Made by a program: the position numbers and the translations under genes. A stretch of 64,000 bases of DNA, taken from positions 62,001 through 126,000 of the forward strand of contig JACKBN010000005.1 of NCBI GenBank assembly GCA_020634565.1, read 5' to 3'. Shown here piece by piece: positions 1 to 7,656 of this stretch (position 1 is its first letter; every line of letters starts with the position of its first letter). Source of the stretch: Ardenticatenaceae bacterium (GTDB lineage Bacteria > Chloroflexota > Anaerolineae > Promineifilales > Promineifilaceae). Under the pieces are notes generated by a model, which ran no database searches, was not told the DNA's origin, and saw only the letters and a list, made by a program, of their open reading frames with translations.

Positions 1-1468
1 CATCCTCCTGCGCAATCCAGATTTGCATCCCCCGGTAAAAATCCAGATTGTCGGATGAGGTGTAACCCAGCTCAATATTTTCGGCACGGCGATAGTTGAA
101 GGCGGTTTCAGACGGCCGTTCATAAGCCAAAGTCGCGCGAATCACCGTACCAGACGCCGCCGCGTACACCGGCGTGCCGTTAGCCCAATAAAAATCGGTG
201 CCCTCATGAATACCCAGCCGATAATGGCGCGGCGCACCCGGCATCTGCAAATCACGCGGCGTGAGATCGCCACTGTTGCCAGTGATGGGCCAGGCGTAGG
301 GGTTGGTGGTGTGCCAAACGGCCGTATCGTGCGGCTGCGGCGCAGGTAAGGTTGGACCACCCAGCACCAACCGATTGTTCTCCGGCTGCTGCCAAAAGAA
401 AAGCTGATCCCGCCCAGCAAAGATTAGTTGGTCGCCCGCCCCGTTTGCGGCAAACGCGCTCACGCCCGGTAATTGAAACACCGCTCGCAACGCCCCCGTG
501 ACGGGGTTCAAAGCCAATAACCGCCGCCCCGCCTGATCCAGAATGTAGACGGCCGTTTCCGTGGTCACAATCTGGCGCGGTTGGGTCATCGTCACGGTCG
601 GGGCAAAATCTGATAAACGCGCCGTCTCCTGAAACAACCCCGCCGTCGCTGTGCCATCCGGATTTTGCCAAAGCGCATACACACGGTCGCCAACACCGCT
701 CACGTCCACCGCCAGCACATCTTCCGGCAAAGGCCACAGCCGCCCCCGTTCAGTCGGAAAGAAATATTGGGCGTAGCTGTAGCTGGTTTCCAGCCGAAGC
801 CGCCTGTCGCTGCCCGCCGTGTCATAGCCCAAGGCCACAAAATAATGGCTGGACGTCTCGCCAATTTCCCGCTCATACCGCTCAATTTGCCAGCTACCCG
901 TGGTCAAATCCAGCGCATACAAATCTCCAGCGCGATCCTGCACAAGCAGTTGATCGCCAATTAGTGCCAGATCGAACGGCTCCTGCACCAGCAGGCCATC
1001 TACAAAATCACCAGGCTGGAGCAGCGGGACTGGCGGCGTGTCGTTCAGCAAATCAAGCGCCAGCACGCGACCACCATCCAGCAAAAAGATAGTCGTCTCA
1101 TTCATTTCCAGGGCGATGGGATGCCAAAAGCTGCCGGTCTCAAATTGCCAGTGGCCGCTGTTGGCAGGCAGCAGTTGGGCAAAAGTGGCATTGTGAGATA
1201 CGGCCGTTTCCTGCATCGTCACGTCCAACGGATTGTCCCACACCGGCAGCGGCAGCGGCGTGGCCGAAGGCAGCACAGTGGGTGCCATCGTGGCAACGCT
1301 GCTGCTTGGGGTCGGCAAACTTGTGCTGAGCGCCGTTGCCGTCACCAACGGCTGCTGCGAAGCAGGAACCTGCATAAACGGCGTGGGCGTGGCCACCGGA
1401 ACAGGGGTTTTCGTGCAGGCCAGTAATCCACCTAAAAGCGCAAGCCAAAGCAGGTTAAAACGTGTCAT
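1..1468 (-). CDS. Secreted lipoprotein with beta-propeller-like region and C-terminal M23 (LytM) peptidase domain, partial
   Basis: The frame is open from an ATG at 1468 to the window edge, giving 489 codons with the C-terminus missing. The N-terminus is a lipoprotein signal with a lipobox ending GGLLAC at residue 18, followed by a Pro/Thr-rich linker. Residues about 65-370 carry repeated strand motifs such as VLALDLL, LYALDLTTG and LLALNPVTG, typical of PQQ-like propellers. Around residue 420 the sequence GIHEGTDFYWANGTPVYAAA matches the first zinc-binding motif (H-x3-D) of M23 peptidases, which cut peptidoglycan cross-bridges. The start overlaps the stop of the upstream DUF123 gene as ATGA, so the two are probably translationally coupled. 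The second catalytic motif (HxH) lies outside the window, so activity cannot be judged. Confidence 0.75.
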   Translation of the reverse strand, partial: MTRFNLLWLALLGGLLACTKTPVPVATPTPFMQVPASQQPLVTATALSTSLPTPSSSVATMAPTVLPSATPLPLPVWDNPLDVTMQETAVSHNATFAQLLPANSGHWQFETGSFWHPIALEMNETTIFLLDGGRVLALDLLNDTPPVPLLQPGDFVDGLLVQEPFDLALIGDQLLVQDRAGDLYALDLTTGSWQIERYEREIGETSSHYFVALGYDTAGSDRRLRLETSYSYAQYFFPTERGRLWPLPEDVLAVDVSGVGDRVYALWQNPDGTATAGLFQETARLSDFAPTVTMTQPRQIVTTETAVYILDQAGRRLLALNPVTGALRAVFQLPGVSAFAANGAGDQLIFAGRDQLFFWQQPENNRLVLGGPTLPAPQPHDTAVWHTTNPYAWPITGNSGDLTPRDLQMPGAPRHYRLGIHEGTDFYWANGTPVYAAASGTVIRATLAYERPSETAFNYRRAENIELGYTSSDNLDFYRGMQIWIAQED

Positions 1469-2133
1469 TCAATGATTCCTTGCAAAAAATGGGTGAGCTG
1501 GTCAGGAAAGGTTTGCCACCAGGTGGGAACGGCCGTTACCCGCAGCAAATGTGTCCCACCCGGATCGTCTGTGCTACCCAAACCCGGCACCAGCGGGGTG
1601 ATTTGGGGCAAAGTGAGGAGGTGACGAGCAACGGCCGTTTCCATTGAACGAGAATCCTTCTTTTCTCCGCGCAACTCTGCGCCATCTCCATGTCCCTCTG
1701 TGTTCCGCTTTTTAACCCTCACAAAATAGATCATCCTCAATTCCACCGCCACCTCTTCTAACAAAAAATCGACATGCCAACGCAGCTTCTTGCCCGCTGG
1801 CGGACGCAGCGGCTTCGGCCCCAGCCCAATCTGCGGAAACAGTGCCAACATCTGCTGCCGGATCGGCTGTGGGTTCGCCACATCGCTCCGGCTGGCGTGC
1901 CGCAGCAGTCGCCGCGCCAGCGACCCAGATCCCTTTTGCCCCAGCGCCGACCCCACGTACAAATAATCGCCCGGCGGCACGTCGATGGGCTGCCCCTGCT
2001 GAAAACGGCCGAACCGCACCCGCAGCCTCTCCGCCACCGACAACCGTAAAATGTAGATGCCACCTTGGGACCCGGCTCCCCAGCAGCAAAATGAATCGTC
2101 TTGGTACGTTATTTGCAATCTTCCTCCATCCAA
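1465..2133 (-). CDS. DUF123 (COG1833) GIY-YIG-like domain protein
   Basis: Residues from about 24 match the DUF123 family. Visible landmarks are GGIYILRL, the segment PPGDYLYVGSALG, RRLLRH, KKLRWHVDFLL and the C-terminal PLVPGLGSTDD. The family is related to GIY-YIG nucleases and in archaea is sometimes fused to endonuclease III; its function is not established. The only in-frame candidate starts are TTG at 2133 and TTG at 2118, and a GGAGG lies between them, so the start is uncertain. A charged stretch (about residues 140-160) that the family does not normally have is encoded by a CAGAGG/GCGCGGAG word array (see repeat at 1655). The gene lies 75 nt after the ROK kinase and overlaps the M23 gene by 4 nt. 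Confidence 0.7.
   Translation of the reverse strand: MDGGRLQITYQDDSFCCWGAGSQGGIYILRLSVAERLRVRFGRFQQGQPIDVPPGDYLYVGSALGQKGSGSLARRLLRHASRSDVANPQPIRQQMLALFPQIGLGPKPLRPPAGKKLRWHVDFLLEEVAVELRMIYFVRVKKRNTEGHGDGAELRGEKKDSRSMETAVARHLLTLPQITPLVPGLGSTDDPGGTHLLRVTAVPTWWQTFPDQLTHFLQGIIE
1655..1715 (-). repeat. Spacer-type word repeat lying inside the DUF123 reading frame
   Basis: On the minus strand this reads ACACAGAGGGACATGG, then GGCGCAGAG, then GCGCGGAGAAAAG. The same words (CAGAGG, GCGCGGAG, GCGCAGAG, GAGAAAA) make up the spacer at 7144-7175, and ACAGAGGGCACAGAG occurs at 20041. Here the array is in frame and encodes a charged insert between two conserved parts of DUF123. Confidence 0.6.
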
Positions 2134-2134
2134 A

Positions 2135-2195
2135 AGATTGGTCCATTTTCTTTCGTTGCAACATGGGTTTCATTGAGGACAAAATGGACCAATCT
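2135..2195. repeat. 61-bp hairpin element, copy A
   Basis: Perfect 15-bp arms AGATTGGTCCATTTT (2135-2149) and AAAATGGACCAATCT (2181-2195) enclose 31 nt. It sits between the ROK kinase stop and the DUF123 start. Copy B at 6577 has the same arm length, the same loop length and 12 of 15 identical arm bases. No T-run follows, so it is not an obvious intrinsic terminator. Confidence 0.85.
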
Positions 2196-2208
2196 CGTCC
2201 CGCCAAGT

Positions 2209-3147
2209 TTAGTGGGATTCGACAGTTCCCTCAAGCAGCGCCAGCGCCACCGCACCCCACAGCGGCGCATCATCACCCAACTGCGCCGGAACGATATCGA
2301 ACTGCACCTCTGGCAGCGCAGTTTCGTGTGCAGCCTGGCGCACCAACTGCCACCAACGCGCACCGGATTTAGTAACGCCGCCGCCTAACACAATGCGGCT
2401 GGGGTTGAGCAAATTAGCCGCATTGCCCAGGCCGACGCCCAGCCCTTTGGCACCCCGTTCTAGAATGGAAACGGCCGTTTCCTCACCCGCCGCCGCCCAT
2501 TCCGCCACCAACTTACCTGTGACGGCCTCAAGCGACAGACCGCGCGCCTCGGCCACATCCTGCGCCATGTACGGGCCGGAGGCTAGCCGCTCCACGCAGC
2601 CCCGCTTGCCGCAGAGGCAGACCGGCCCGCTGGGGTCCACCACCGTGTGCCCAATTTCCCCCGCCATGCCGCTGGCCCCGCGATACGGCCGTCCGTCCAA
2701 AATCCAGCCGCCGCCTACACCCGTGCTCACCGTCACGTACAGCAAGTCGGCCACGCCACGACCCGCACCAAAGCGCCATTCGCCCAGCGCCGCCACGTTG
2801 GCGTCATTGTCTACGCCCACTGGCGCGCCAAACGCCTCCGCAAAAAGCTGCTGGATGGGCACGTTTTCCCAATCGGGCACGTGATGGCTCAAGCGCACAA
2901 CGCCAGATTTGTAGTCCACTGGTCCGCCAAAACTGATGCCGATGTGAGACGGCCGTTCCCCAGCCAGCAACTCCCGCCCCATCGCCACCATCATCTCAAT
3001 GTCCGTCTGTGCCGAGGCACCCAGTGGCGCAAAGCGACGCAAATGCCCTTGCCACGCCGCATCAGATCGATCCAGCGACTCCGCCCCAAGCACCGCCGCC
3101 GACAGCTTCGTCCCGCCAAAATCACACGCCAAAATCAACCCTGCCAT
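2209..3147 (-). CDS. ROK-family sugar kinase (glucokinase-like)
   Basis: 312 aa, the normal length for ROK kinases, which phosphorylate glucose, mannose, fructose or N-acetyl sugars with ATP in the cytoplasm. Seen: the N-terminal phosphate-binding CDFGGTK, the sugar-binding GVDNDANVAALGEW with catalytic Asp, the ROK signature with EIGHTVVDP, and the zinc site CLCGKRGCVE. No N-terminal winged helix is present, so this is an enzyme and not a NagC/Mlc-type repressor. ATG 3147 is preferred over an in-frame TTG at 3171 because AAAGG lies 8 nt upstream of it. Substrate cannot be read from sequence; glucose is the default guess. Confidence 0.9.
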   Translation of the reverse strand: MAGLILACDFGGTKLSAAVLGAESLDRSDAAWQGHLRRFAPLGASAQTDIEMMVAMGRELLAGERPSHIGISFGGPVDYKSGVVRLSHHVPDWENVPIQQLFAEAFGAPVGVDNDANVAALGEWRFGAGRGVADLLYVTVSTGVGGGWILDGRPYRGASGMAGEIGHTVVDPSGPVCLCGKRGCVERLASGPYMAQDVAEARGLSLEAVTGKLVAEWAAAGEETAVSILERGAKGLGVGLGNAANLLNPSRIVLGGGVTKSGARWWQLVRQAAHETALPEVQFDIVPAQLGDDAPLWGAVALALLEGTVESH

Positions 3148-3192
3148 TCTTTTACCTTTTGTTATACTCAAGTCTCAATTTTCAAAATTTTA

Positions 3193-3259
3193 GGACGCGG
3201 ATGAACGCAGATTAACGCGGATAAGAAAAAATCAGCGTCATCAGCGTTCATCAGCGTCC
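3193..3259. repeat. Spacer hairpin of reiterated words (GGACGCGGATGAACGC type)
   Basis: The left arm reads GGACGCGGATGAACGCAG followed by ATTAACGCGGAT. The right arm reads ATCAGCGTCATCAGCG followed by TTCATCAGCGTCC. Words GCGGAT/ATGAACGC and ATCAGCG recur within each arm, so several registers of pairing are possible. It lies between the divergent ROK kinase and RlmK genes. Confidence 0.75.
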
Positions 3260-3282
3260 AATTTATTCAGGATCAACTTTCA

Positions 3283-4209
3283 ATGACCACTATGCTAGCC
3301 AACCGCCTGCAAAAACGCTTCCGCCACCTGCGCAAATGGGCCAGCCGCAACGATATTAGCTGTTACCGCCTCTACGAGCGAGACATTCCCGAATACCCGC
3401 TCATCGTCGATTGGTACGATGGCGAAGCGGTCGTCTGGCTCTACACGCGGCACAACGATGACGATGAAACATGGCACGAGGACGCCCTCAGCCAAATTCA
3501 AGATGCGCTGGAGCTAACGCCGCGCCAGATTTTTGTGAAGACCCGCGCCAAACAACGTGGCTTGCAGCAACAGTACGAGCGGTTTGGCGAGCAAGAACAT
3601 GTCAAGCTGGTGCAAGAGCAAGGGCTTACCTTCGAGGTCAATCTAAGCGATTATTTGGACACGGGTCTCTTTTTGGACCATCGGCAAACGCGAGCGATGG
3701 TGCGCGACGAAGCCGCAGGCAAGCGCGTGCTAAATCTGTTTGCCTACACTGGCTCGTTCACCGTTTATGCCGCAGCGGGCAGCGCCAAAGCAACTACTAC
3801 CGTAGACATGAGCAAAAATTATTGCGATTGGGCGGAGCGTAATTTGCAGCACAATGGCTTCCACCCAGGCAAACAGCATCGCTTCATTGCCCAGGATTGC
3901 TGGCAATTTTTGGCGGAAGAAAAACGCAGTTACGATCTCATCATCTGCGATCCGCCCACGTTTAGTAATTCCAAGCGGATGGCGCGCAGTTCGTTTGCCG
4001 TGGACCGGGATCATCCTGAGTTGATTCAGGCGTGTTTGGCGCGATTGGCCAGCGGCGGTACGCTGATTTTCAGCACCAATTCGCGCGGCTTTAAGCTGGA
4101 GAAAACCGCCCTGCCCCGTGGCTTCACGGCCCAGGAACTTACGCCGCAAACCATCCCAGAGGATTTTCGCAATGACAAAATCCACCGCTGCTGGCGCATC
4201 GAAAAATAA
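3283..4209 (+). CDS. rlmK: Stand-alone RlmK-type 23S rRNA methyltransferase
   Basis: 308 aa corresponding to the C-terminal half of E. coli RlmL (RlmKL), the domain that makes m7G2069 in 23S rRNA using SAM. Landmarks: NRLQKRFRHLRKWA at the N-terminus, YRLYERDIPEYPLIVDWY, KTRAKQRG, the strongly conserved NLSDYLDTGLFLDHR, SAM motif LNLFAYTGSFTVYAA, TTTVDMS, and catalytic-loop DPPTFSNSKRM. The THUMP domain and RlmL (m2G2445) methyltransferase half are absent. The next gene starts 12 nt downstream, so the two are probably cotranscribed. The symbol describes the domain; specificity has not been tested here. Confidence 0.85.
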   Translation: MTTMLANRLQKRFRHLRKWASRNDISCYRLYERDIPEYPLIVDWYDGEAVVWLYTRHNDDDETWHEDALSQIQDALELTPRQIFVKTRAKQRGLQQQYERFGEQEHVKLVQEQGLTFEVNLSDYLDTGLFLDHRQTRAMVRDEAAGKRVLNLFAYTGSFTVYAAAGSAKATTTVDMSKNYCDWAERNLQHNGFHPGKQHRFIAQDCWQFLAEEKRSYDLIICDPPTFSNSKRMARSSFAVDRDHPELIQACLARLASGGTLIFSTNSRGFKLEKTALPRGFTAQELTPQTIPEDFRNDKIHRCWRIEK

Positions 4210-4221
4210 AGGTTTTGTGTG

Positions 4222-5121
4222 ATGACAAAGTTGATTTCTTGGCAAGAATTTGAAGAAATGGATGTGGCAGCACAACAGGAAGCGTTGGCTGCTATTGGCA
4301 AGGCAGTGGGCGAAACGGCCGTTTTCCAACACACCACCGACATGCTCAGCTATCACAACCAACTAGCCCCGCTCATCCACTTGCTTCAAACTGCCACTAC
4401 GCAATTACAAAGCAGCAACAACGCCAGCGAATGGCAGCAGCAAACCGTCACCGCCCTGCTGATGGACACATTGATCTTCCAATATTTAGAGAGCAATCCG
4501 ACAGACAGCGCCACGGCACCACCGGAACTTATCACAGCGCTGCAAGCCATCGTGCCGGTGGAAGTTGAGGAACTAAACCGCTATCTGGCACACCTGAGTG
4601 GCTACACGCAGTATCAGTGGGAACTGGCACATTTGGCCGAGCATCCCCCGCAAAACATGGCGGCGCTGATGATTGAGTTCTTGGCTTTTGCCCAAAAAGA
4701 AGCTGGAGTGTCTTACGGCCGTTCCAACCTCATTCGCCACTTACTCCCGACTTATTTTGTCGAGCGGCGCACCGGGCAGCTCAATCCGCGCCAGGATTTG
4801 GGCGATCTCATGCGCAGCGGACGCCCCATCCCCAAACCAAAGCCCAATCCGCACCCGCTGGCTCCGGACAGCGACACCTTGCAACGATTTTTGGCCAAGC
4901 TGCTGAACTACGATCCGGTACGGCCGTATGCTGCAGCCGCCGTCTTCACCCTCATGCCCACCTGGCTGCATTTTTTGCAGGTGCGGCATCTGCTCACGGC
5001 CAACGACGCGAACGCCGCGCTATATGATTTGGCTGAACTGAAGCCAGATCTGCACAATTATTTTGCCAATCTGGCAGGAGATGATGGGTTAGGAACGGCC
5101 GTTGCCAACTGGCCCAATTAA
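4222..5121 (+). CDS. Conserved hypothetical protein, helical, cytoplasmic
   Basis: 299 aa. I do not recognise a family. It lacks a signal peptide and membrane segments, is predicted mostly helical, and has a Pro/Lys linker (PIPKPKPNPHP) at about residue 205 separating two helical halves. ATG 4222 is preferred over GTG 4219 because AAAGG lies 7 nt upstream. It follows rlmK closely, which suggests a shared transcript, but not necessarily a role in rRNA modification. It contains three ACGGCCGT copies, read as TAV, GR and RP. Confidence 0.7.
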   Translation: MTKLISWQEFEEMDVAAQQEALAAIGKAVGETAVFQHTTDMLSYHNQLAPLIHLLQTATTQLQSSNNASEWQQQTVTALLMDTLIFQYLESNPTDSATAPPELITALQAIVPVEVEELNRYLAHLSGYTQYQWELAHLAEHPPQNMAALMIEFLAFAQKEAGVSYGRSNLIRHLLPTYFVERRTGQLNPRQDLGDLMRSGRPIPKPKPNPHPLAPDSDTLQRFLAKLLNYDPVRPYAAAAVFTLMPTWLHFLQVRHLLTANDANAALYDLAELKPDLHNYFANLAGDDGLGTAVANWPN

Positions 5122-5179
5122 TTCGCCAAACTGGCCAAAGCGTGATAAAAATTGTCACTGTTCTTAACAGGAGAACAAA

Positions 5180-6568
5180 ATGGCGATGCCCACGCTTGAC
5201 AGCAACAAAACACCGAAGTCTCTCAGCTTTGGTCGCAAGCTGGCTTTTGGCGTGGGTGACCTGGGACCCGCACTCGTCGCTTCCATCCAGGGCTTTTTCC
5301 TCAACGCCTTCTTGCTAGATATCGCCGGTATCCGCCCCGCCGCCGCTGGCATCATCTTCCTCATCGTCAAAATTTGGGACAGCGTCAACGACCCCCTCAT
5401 TGGTGGCCTTACCGACCGCACCAACACGCGCTGGGGCCGCCGCCGTCCCTGGCTACTCTTTGGCGCGATTCCTTTTGGGCTGGCCTGGTTTTTGCAATGG
5501 CTAGTGCCCGATTGGGGCCAGACGGGACTGTTTTGGTATTACCTAGTCGTCGCTTTGCTGCTGGACACGGGGTTTACGGCCGTAAACGTCCCCTACACCG
5601 CCCTCACCCCCGAACTCACCCAGGATTACGACGAGCGCACCAGTCTAAACTCCTTCCGCTTTAGCTTTTCCATCATGGGCGGCTTGGCGGCGTTGGTCAT
5701 CCACAATGTGCTCATCGAAGCGTTCCCCAGCGTGACGCAAGGGTACGCCGTCAGCGCCGCCGTCATGGGTGGCGTCATTATCCTCAGCAATTTCATTACC
5801 TTCGCCTTTACCGAAGAAAGCCATTTTAAGGAAGCATCTGAAGAAGACGATCCGGGTTTTGTGGAGGGCGTGAAGATTGCGCTGAAAAATCGGCCGTTTC
5901 TCTACGTTGTCACCATTTATCTCATGTCCTGGCTCTGCATTCAGTTTGTGCAGGCCAACATGCTGCTCTACGTGCGCTACTGGGTCGGCGGCGAAGATCG
6001 CTTCATCCAGTTAGCCTTTGCCTTGCAGGTTTCCGCCTTTGTTTTCCTGCTGATCTGGTCCAAAGTGAGCCAGAAATGGGGCAAGCAAAAAGTGTATTAC
6101 GTGGGGATGAGCTTTTGGATTGTGGTGGAGATCATCATCTTTTTTGTCCAGCCAGGGCAGTTTAATCTGGTGCTGGGGCTGGCCGTGCTGGCAGGCGTTG
6201 GCGTCAGCGTCGGCTACCTCATCCCCTGGAGCATGCTGCCCGACGTGGTGGAACTAGACGAGCTAGAAACTGGTCAGCGACGAGAAGGCATCTACTACGG
6301 ATTCTTCGTTTTCTTGCAAAAATTGGGCATCTCGCTCGGGCTGGCGCTGTCCAATTTTGCCCTGGAAGCCGCCGGGTACATCAACGCCGAGGATTTGACA
6401 AACTTACCGCAACAGCCAACGGCCGTTCTCACCGCCCTTCGTATTTTTGTTAGCATCGTACCCGCCGTGGTTTTGCTCCTCAGCTTCCCCGTCGTGCGCA
6501 GCTACCCCATCACCCGCGAAAAACACGCCGAAATTCTGGCCGCCATCGCCGCCAAAAAGCAATCATAG
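5180..6568 (+). CDS. GPH-family (MelB-like) sugar:cation symporter
   Basis: 462 aa with about 12 hydrophobic segments, fitting the glycoside-pentoside-hexuronide:cation symporter family of inner-membrane sugar importers. Seen: the helix-1 start KLAFGVGDLGPALV, the diagnostic KIWDSVNDPLIGGLTDRT and TRWGRRRPWLLFG between helices 2 and 3, and the central MLPDVVELDELETGQRREG, which matches the family's second signature. RBS AGGAG lies 8 nt before the ATG. With the ROK kinase 2 kb away, sugar uptake plus phosphorylation is plausible but the genes are divergent. Substrate unknown. Confidence 0.88.
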   Translation: MAMPTLDSNKTPKSLSFGRKLAFGVGDLGPALVASIQGFFLNAFLLDIAGIRPAAAGIIFLIVKIWDSVNDPLIGGLTDRTNTRWGRRRPWLLFGAIPFGLAWFLQWLVPDWGQTGLFWYYLVVALLLDTGFTAVNVPYTALTPELTQDYDERTSLNSFRFSFSIMGGLAALVIHNVLIEAFPSVTQGYAVSAAVMGGVIILSNFITFAFTEESHFKEASEEDDPGFVEGVKIALKNRPFLYVVTIYLMSWLCIQFVQANMLLYVRYWVGGEDRFIQLAFALQVSAFVFLLIWSKVSQKWGKQKVYYVGMSFWIVVEIIIFFVQPGQFNLVLGLAVLAGVGVSVGYLIPWSMLPDVVELDELETGQRREGIYYGFFVFLQKLGISLGLALSNFALEAAGYINAEDLTNLPQQPTAVLTALRIFVSIVPAVVLLLSFPVVRSYPITREKHAEILAAIAAKKQS

Positions 6569-6576
6569 TTGGTAAT

Positions 6577-6637
6577 AGATTGGACCAATTTCTGTCAATG
6601 GCAGTCAGTTTGCTCTGCAAGCAAATTGGTCCAATCT
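6577..6637. repeat. 61-bp hairpin element, copy B
   Basis: Perfect 15-bp arms AGATTGGACCAATTT (6577-6591) and AAATTGGTCCAATCT (6623-6637) enclose 31 nt, the same geometry as copy A at 2135. It lies 8 nt after the symporter stop and 147 nt before the first DGPF gene. The loop sequence is not obviously conserved with copy A. Confidence 0.88.
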
Positions 6638-6783
6638 CCATAGCGATGTCTGTGGCAAACATAAAATCCCACCAATTTTGAAATTCGTTGTCGATTTGTG
6701 TCGATCTGGTCGAAGGTTGTTCGTCGTATGTGTAGAACGGCCAGGAAACGGCCGTAAACATCTACACGATAAGGAGACAAACC

Positions 6784-7137
6784 ATGCAATACCTACTGAT
6801 GATTTACACTGATGAACAGCAAGATGCCCAGCGCACCCCCGAAGAGCACGAAGCCAACATGGGCGAATATTTCGCCTTCACCAACGACGTGCGCGAAGCA
6901 GGCGTGATGGTCGCCGGCGAGGCGCTGCATCCTACTACCGCCGCCACCACCGTGCGCGTGCGCAATAGCCAAATCAGCAGCACCGATGGCCCCTTTGCTG
7001 AAACCAAGGAACAGCTCGGCGGTTACTACCTGCTCAATTGCGAAAATCTGGATGACGCGATTAAATGGGCAGCCAAAATCCCCGGCGCCCGCGACGGCAG
7101 CATCGAAATTCGCCCCATTTGGGAATTTGAAGGCTAA
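6784..7137 (+). CDS. YCII/DGPF-domain protein (first of pair)
   Basis: 117 aa, a single YCII-related domain with the family hallmark DGPFAETKEQLGGYYL and an N-terminal MQYLLMIYTDE strand. RBS AAGGAG lies 8 nt upstream. DGPF proteins form small ferredoxin-like dimers; their biochemical role is not settled. The family is habitually encoded next to ECF42 sigma factors, and one lies 0.5 kb downstream here, so this is probably part of that regulon. Confidence 0.9.
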   Translation: MQYLLMIYTDEQQDAQRTPEEHEANMGEYFAFTNDVREAGVMVAGEALHPTTAATTVRVRNSQISSTDGPFAETKEQLGGYYLLNCENLDDAIKWAAKIPGARDGSIEIRPIWEFEG

Positions 7138-7143
7138 GAAAAT

Positions 7144-7211
7144 TTAACGCAGAGGCGCGGAGGCGCAGAGAAAAACAAAAAATCTGCGAAATCTGTGTAA
7201 TCTGTGGACAG
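7144..7211. repeat. Spacer word array (CGCAGAG / ATCTGYG)
   Basis: The spacer between the two DGPF genes holds ACGCAGAGGCGCGGAGG and GCGCAGAG, then ATCTGCGAAATCTGTG and TAATCTGTGGACAGAT. The words match those at 1655 and 20041. It shows no long perfect hairpin. Confidence 0.6.
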
Positions 7212-7231
7212 ATAAAATTAAGGAGAAACTC

Positions 7232-7579
7232 ATGCGATACGTGTTATTACTTTACGGAAATGAAAAATTAGACGAGAACGTAACCCCAGAGCAGTGGCAG
7301 GCCACCATTGAAGCCCACAACGCCTGGACCCAGGAAGCCATCGATCGGGGCATGAAGCCCAGCGGCGATGCTTTGCAGCCCGTGGCCACCGCCAAAACGG
7401 CGCGCTTTGAGGACACGAAGCACACCCTCACCACCGATGGCCCCTTTGCCGAGACCAAAGAACAGCTCGGCGGCTTCTACATTATCGACTGCGATACGGA
7501 AGCTGATGCACTGGAAATGGCAGCCAAACTGCCGATGCTCACCGGCTCGGTCGAAGTGCGCCCCGTCATCGAGTTTTAA
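7232..7579 (+). CDS. YCII/DGPF-domain protein (second of pair)
   Basis: 115 aa, a paralogue of the gene at 6784, sharing TDGPFAETKEQLGGFYIIDC and a similar YVLLLYGNE N-terminus. RBS AAGGAG lies 8 nt before the ATG. It sits 77 nt upstream of the ECF42 sigma factor in the same orientation. The two paralogues differ clearly outside the DGPF core, so the duplication is not recent. Confidence 0.9.
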   Translation: MRYVLLLYGNEKLDENVTPEQWQATIEAHNAWTQEAIDRGMKPSGDALQPVATAKTARFEDTKHTLTTDGPFAETKEQLGGFYIIDCDTEADALEMAAKLPMLTGSVEVRPVIEF

Positions 7580-7591
7580 GAACCGAGATTT

Positions 7592-7642
7592 GGAGATTGG
7601 AGATGGGAGATTGGGCGCGAAAATCTCCCATCTCTAATCTCC
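7592..7642. repeat. Spacer hairpin of GGAGATT words
   Basis: 21-nt arms (7592-7612 and 7622-7642) of reiterated GGAGAT words pair with one G-T mismatch over a 9-nt loop. It lies between the second DGPF gene and the ECF sigma gene, so it could attenuate or separate their transcripts. Confidence 0.85.
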
Positions 7643-7656
7643 AGTCTCCCTAAATT

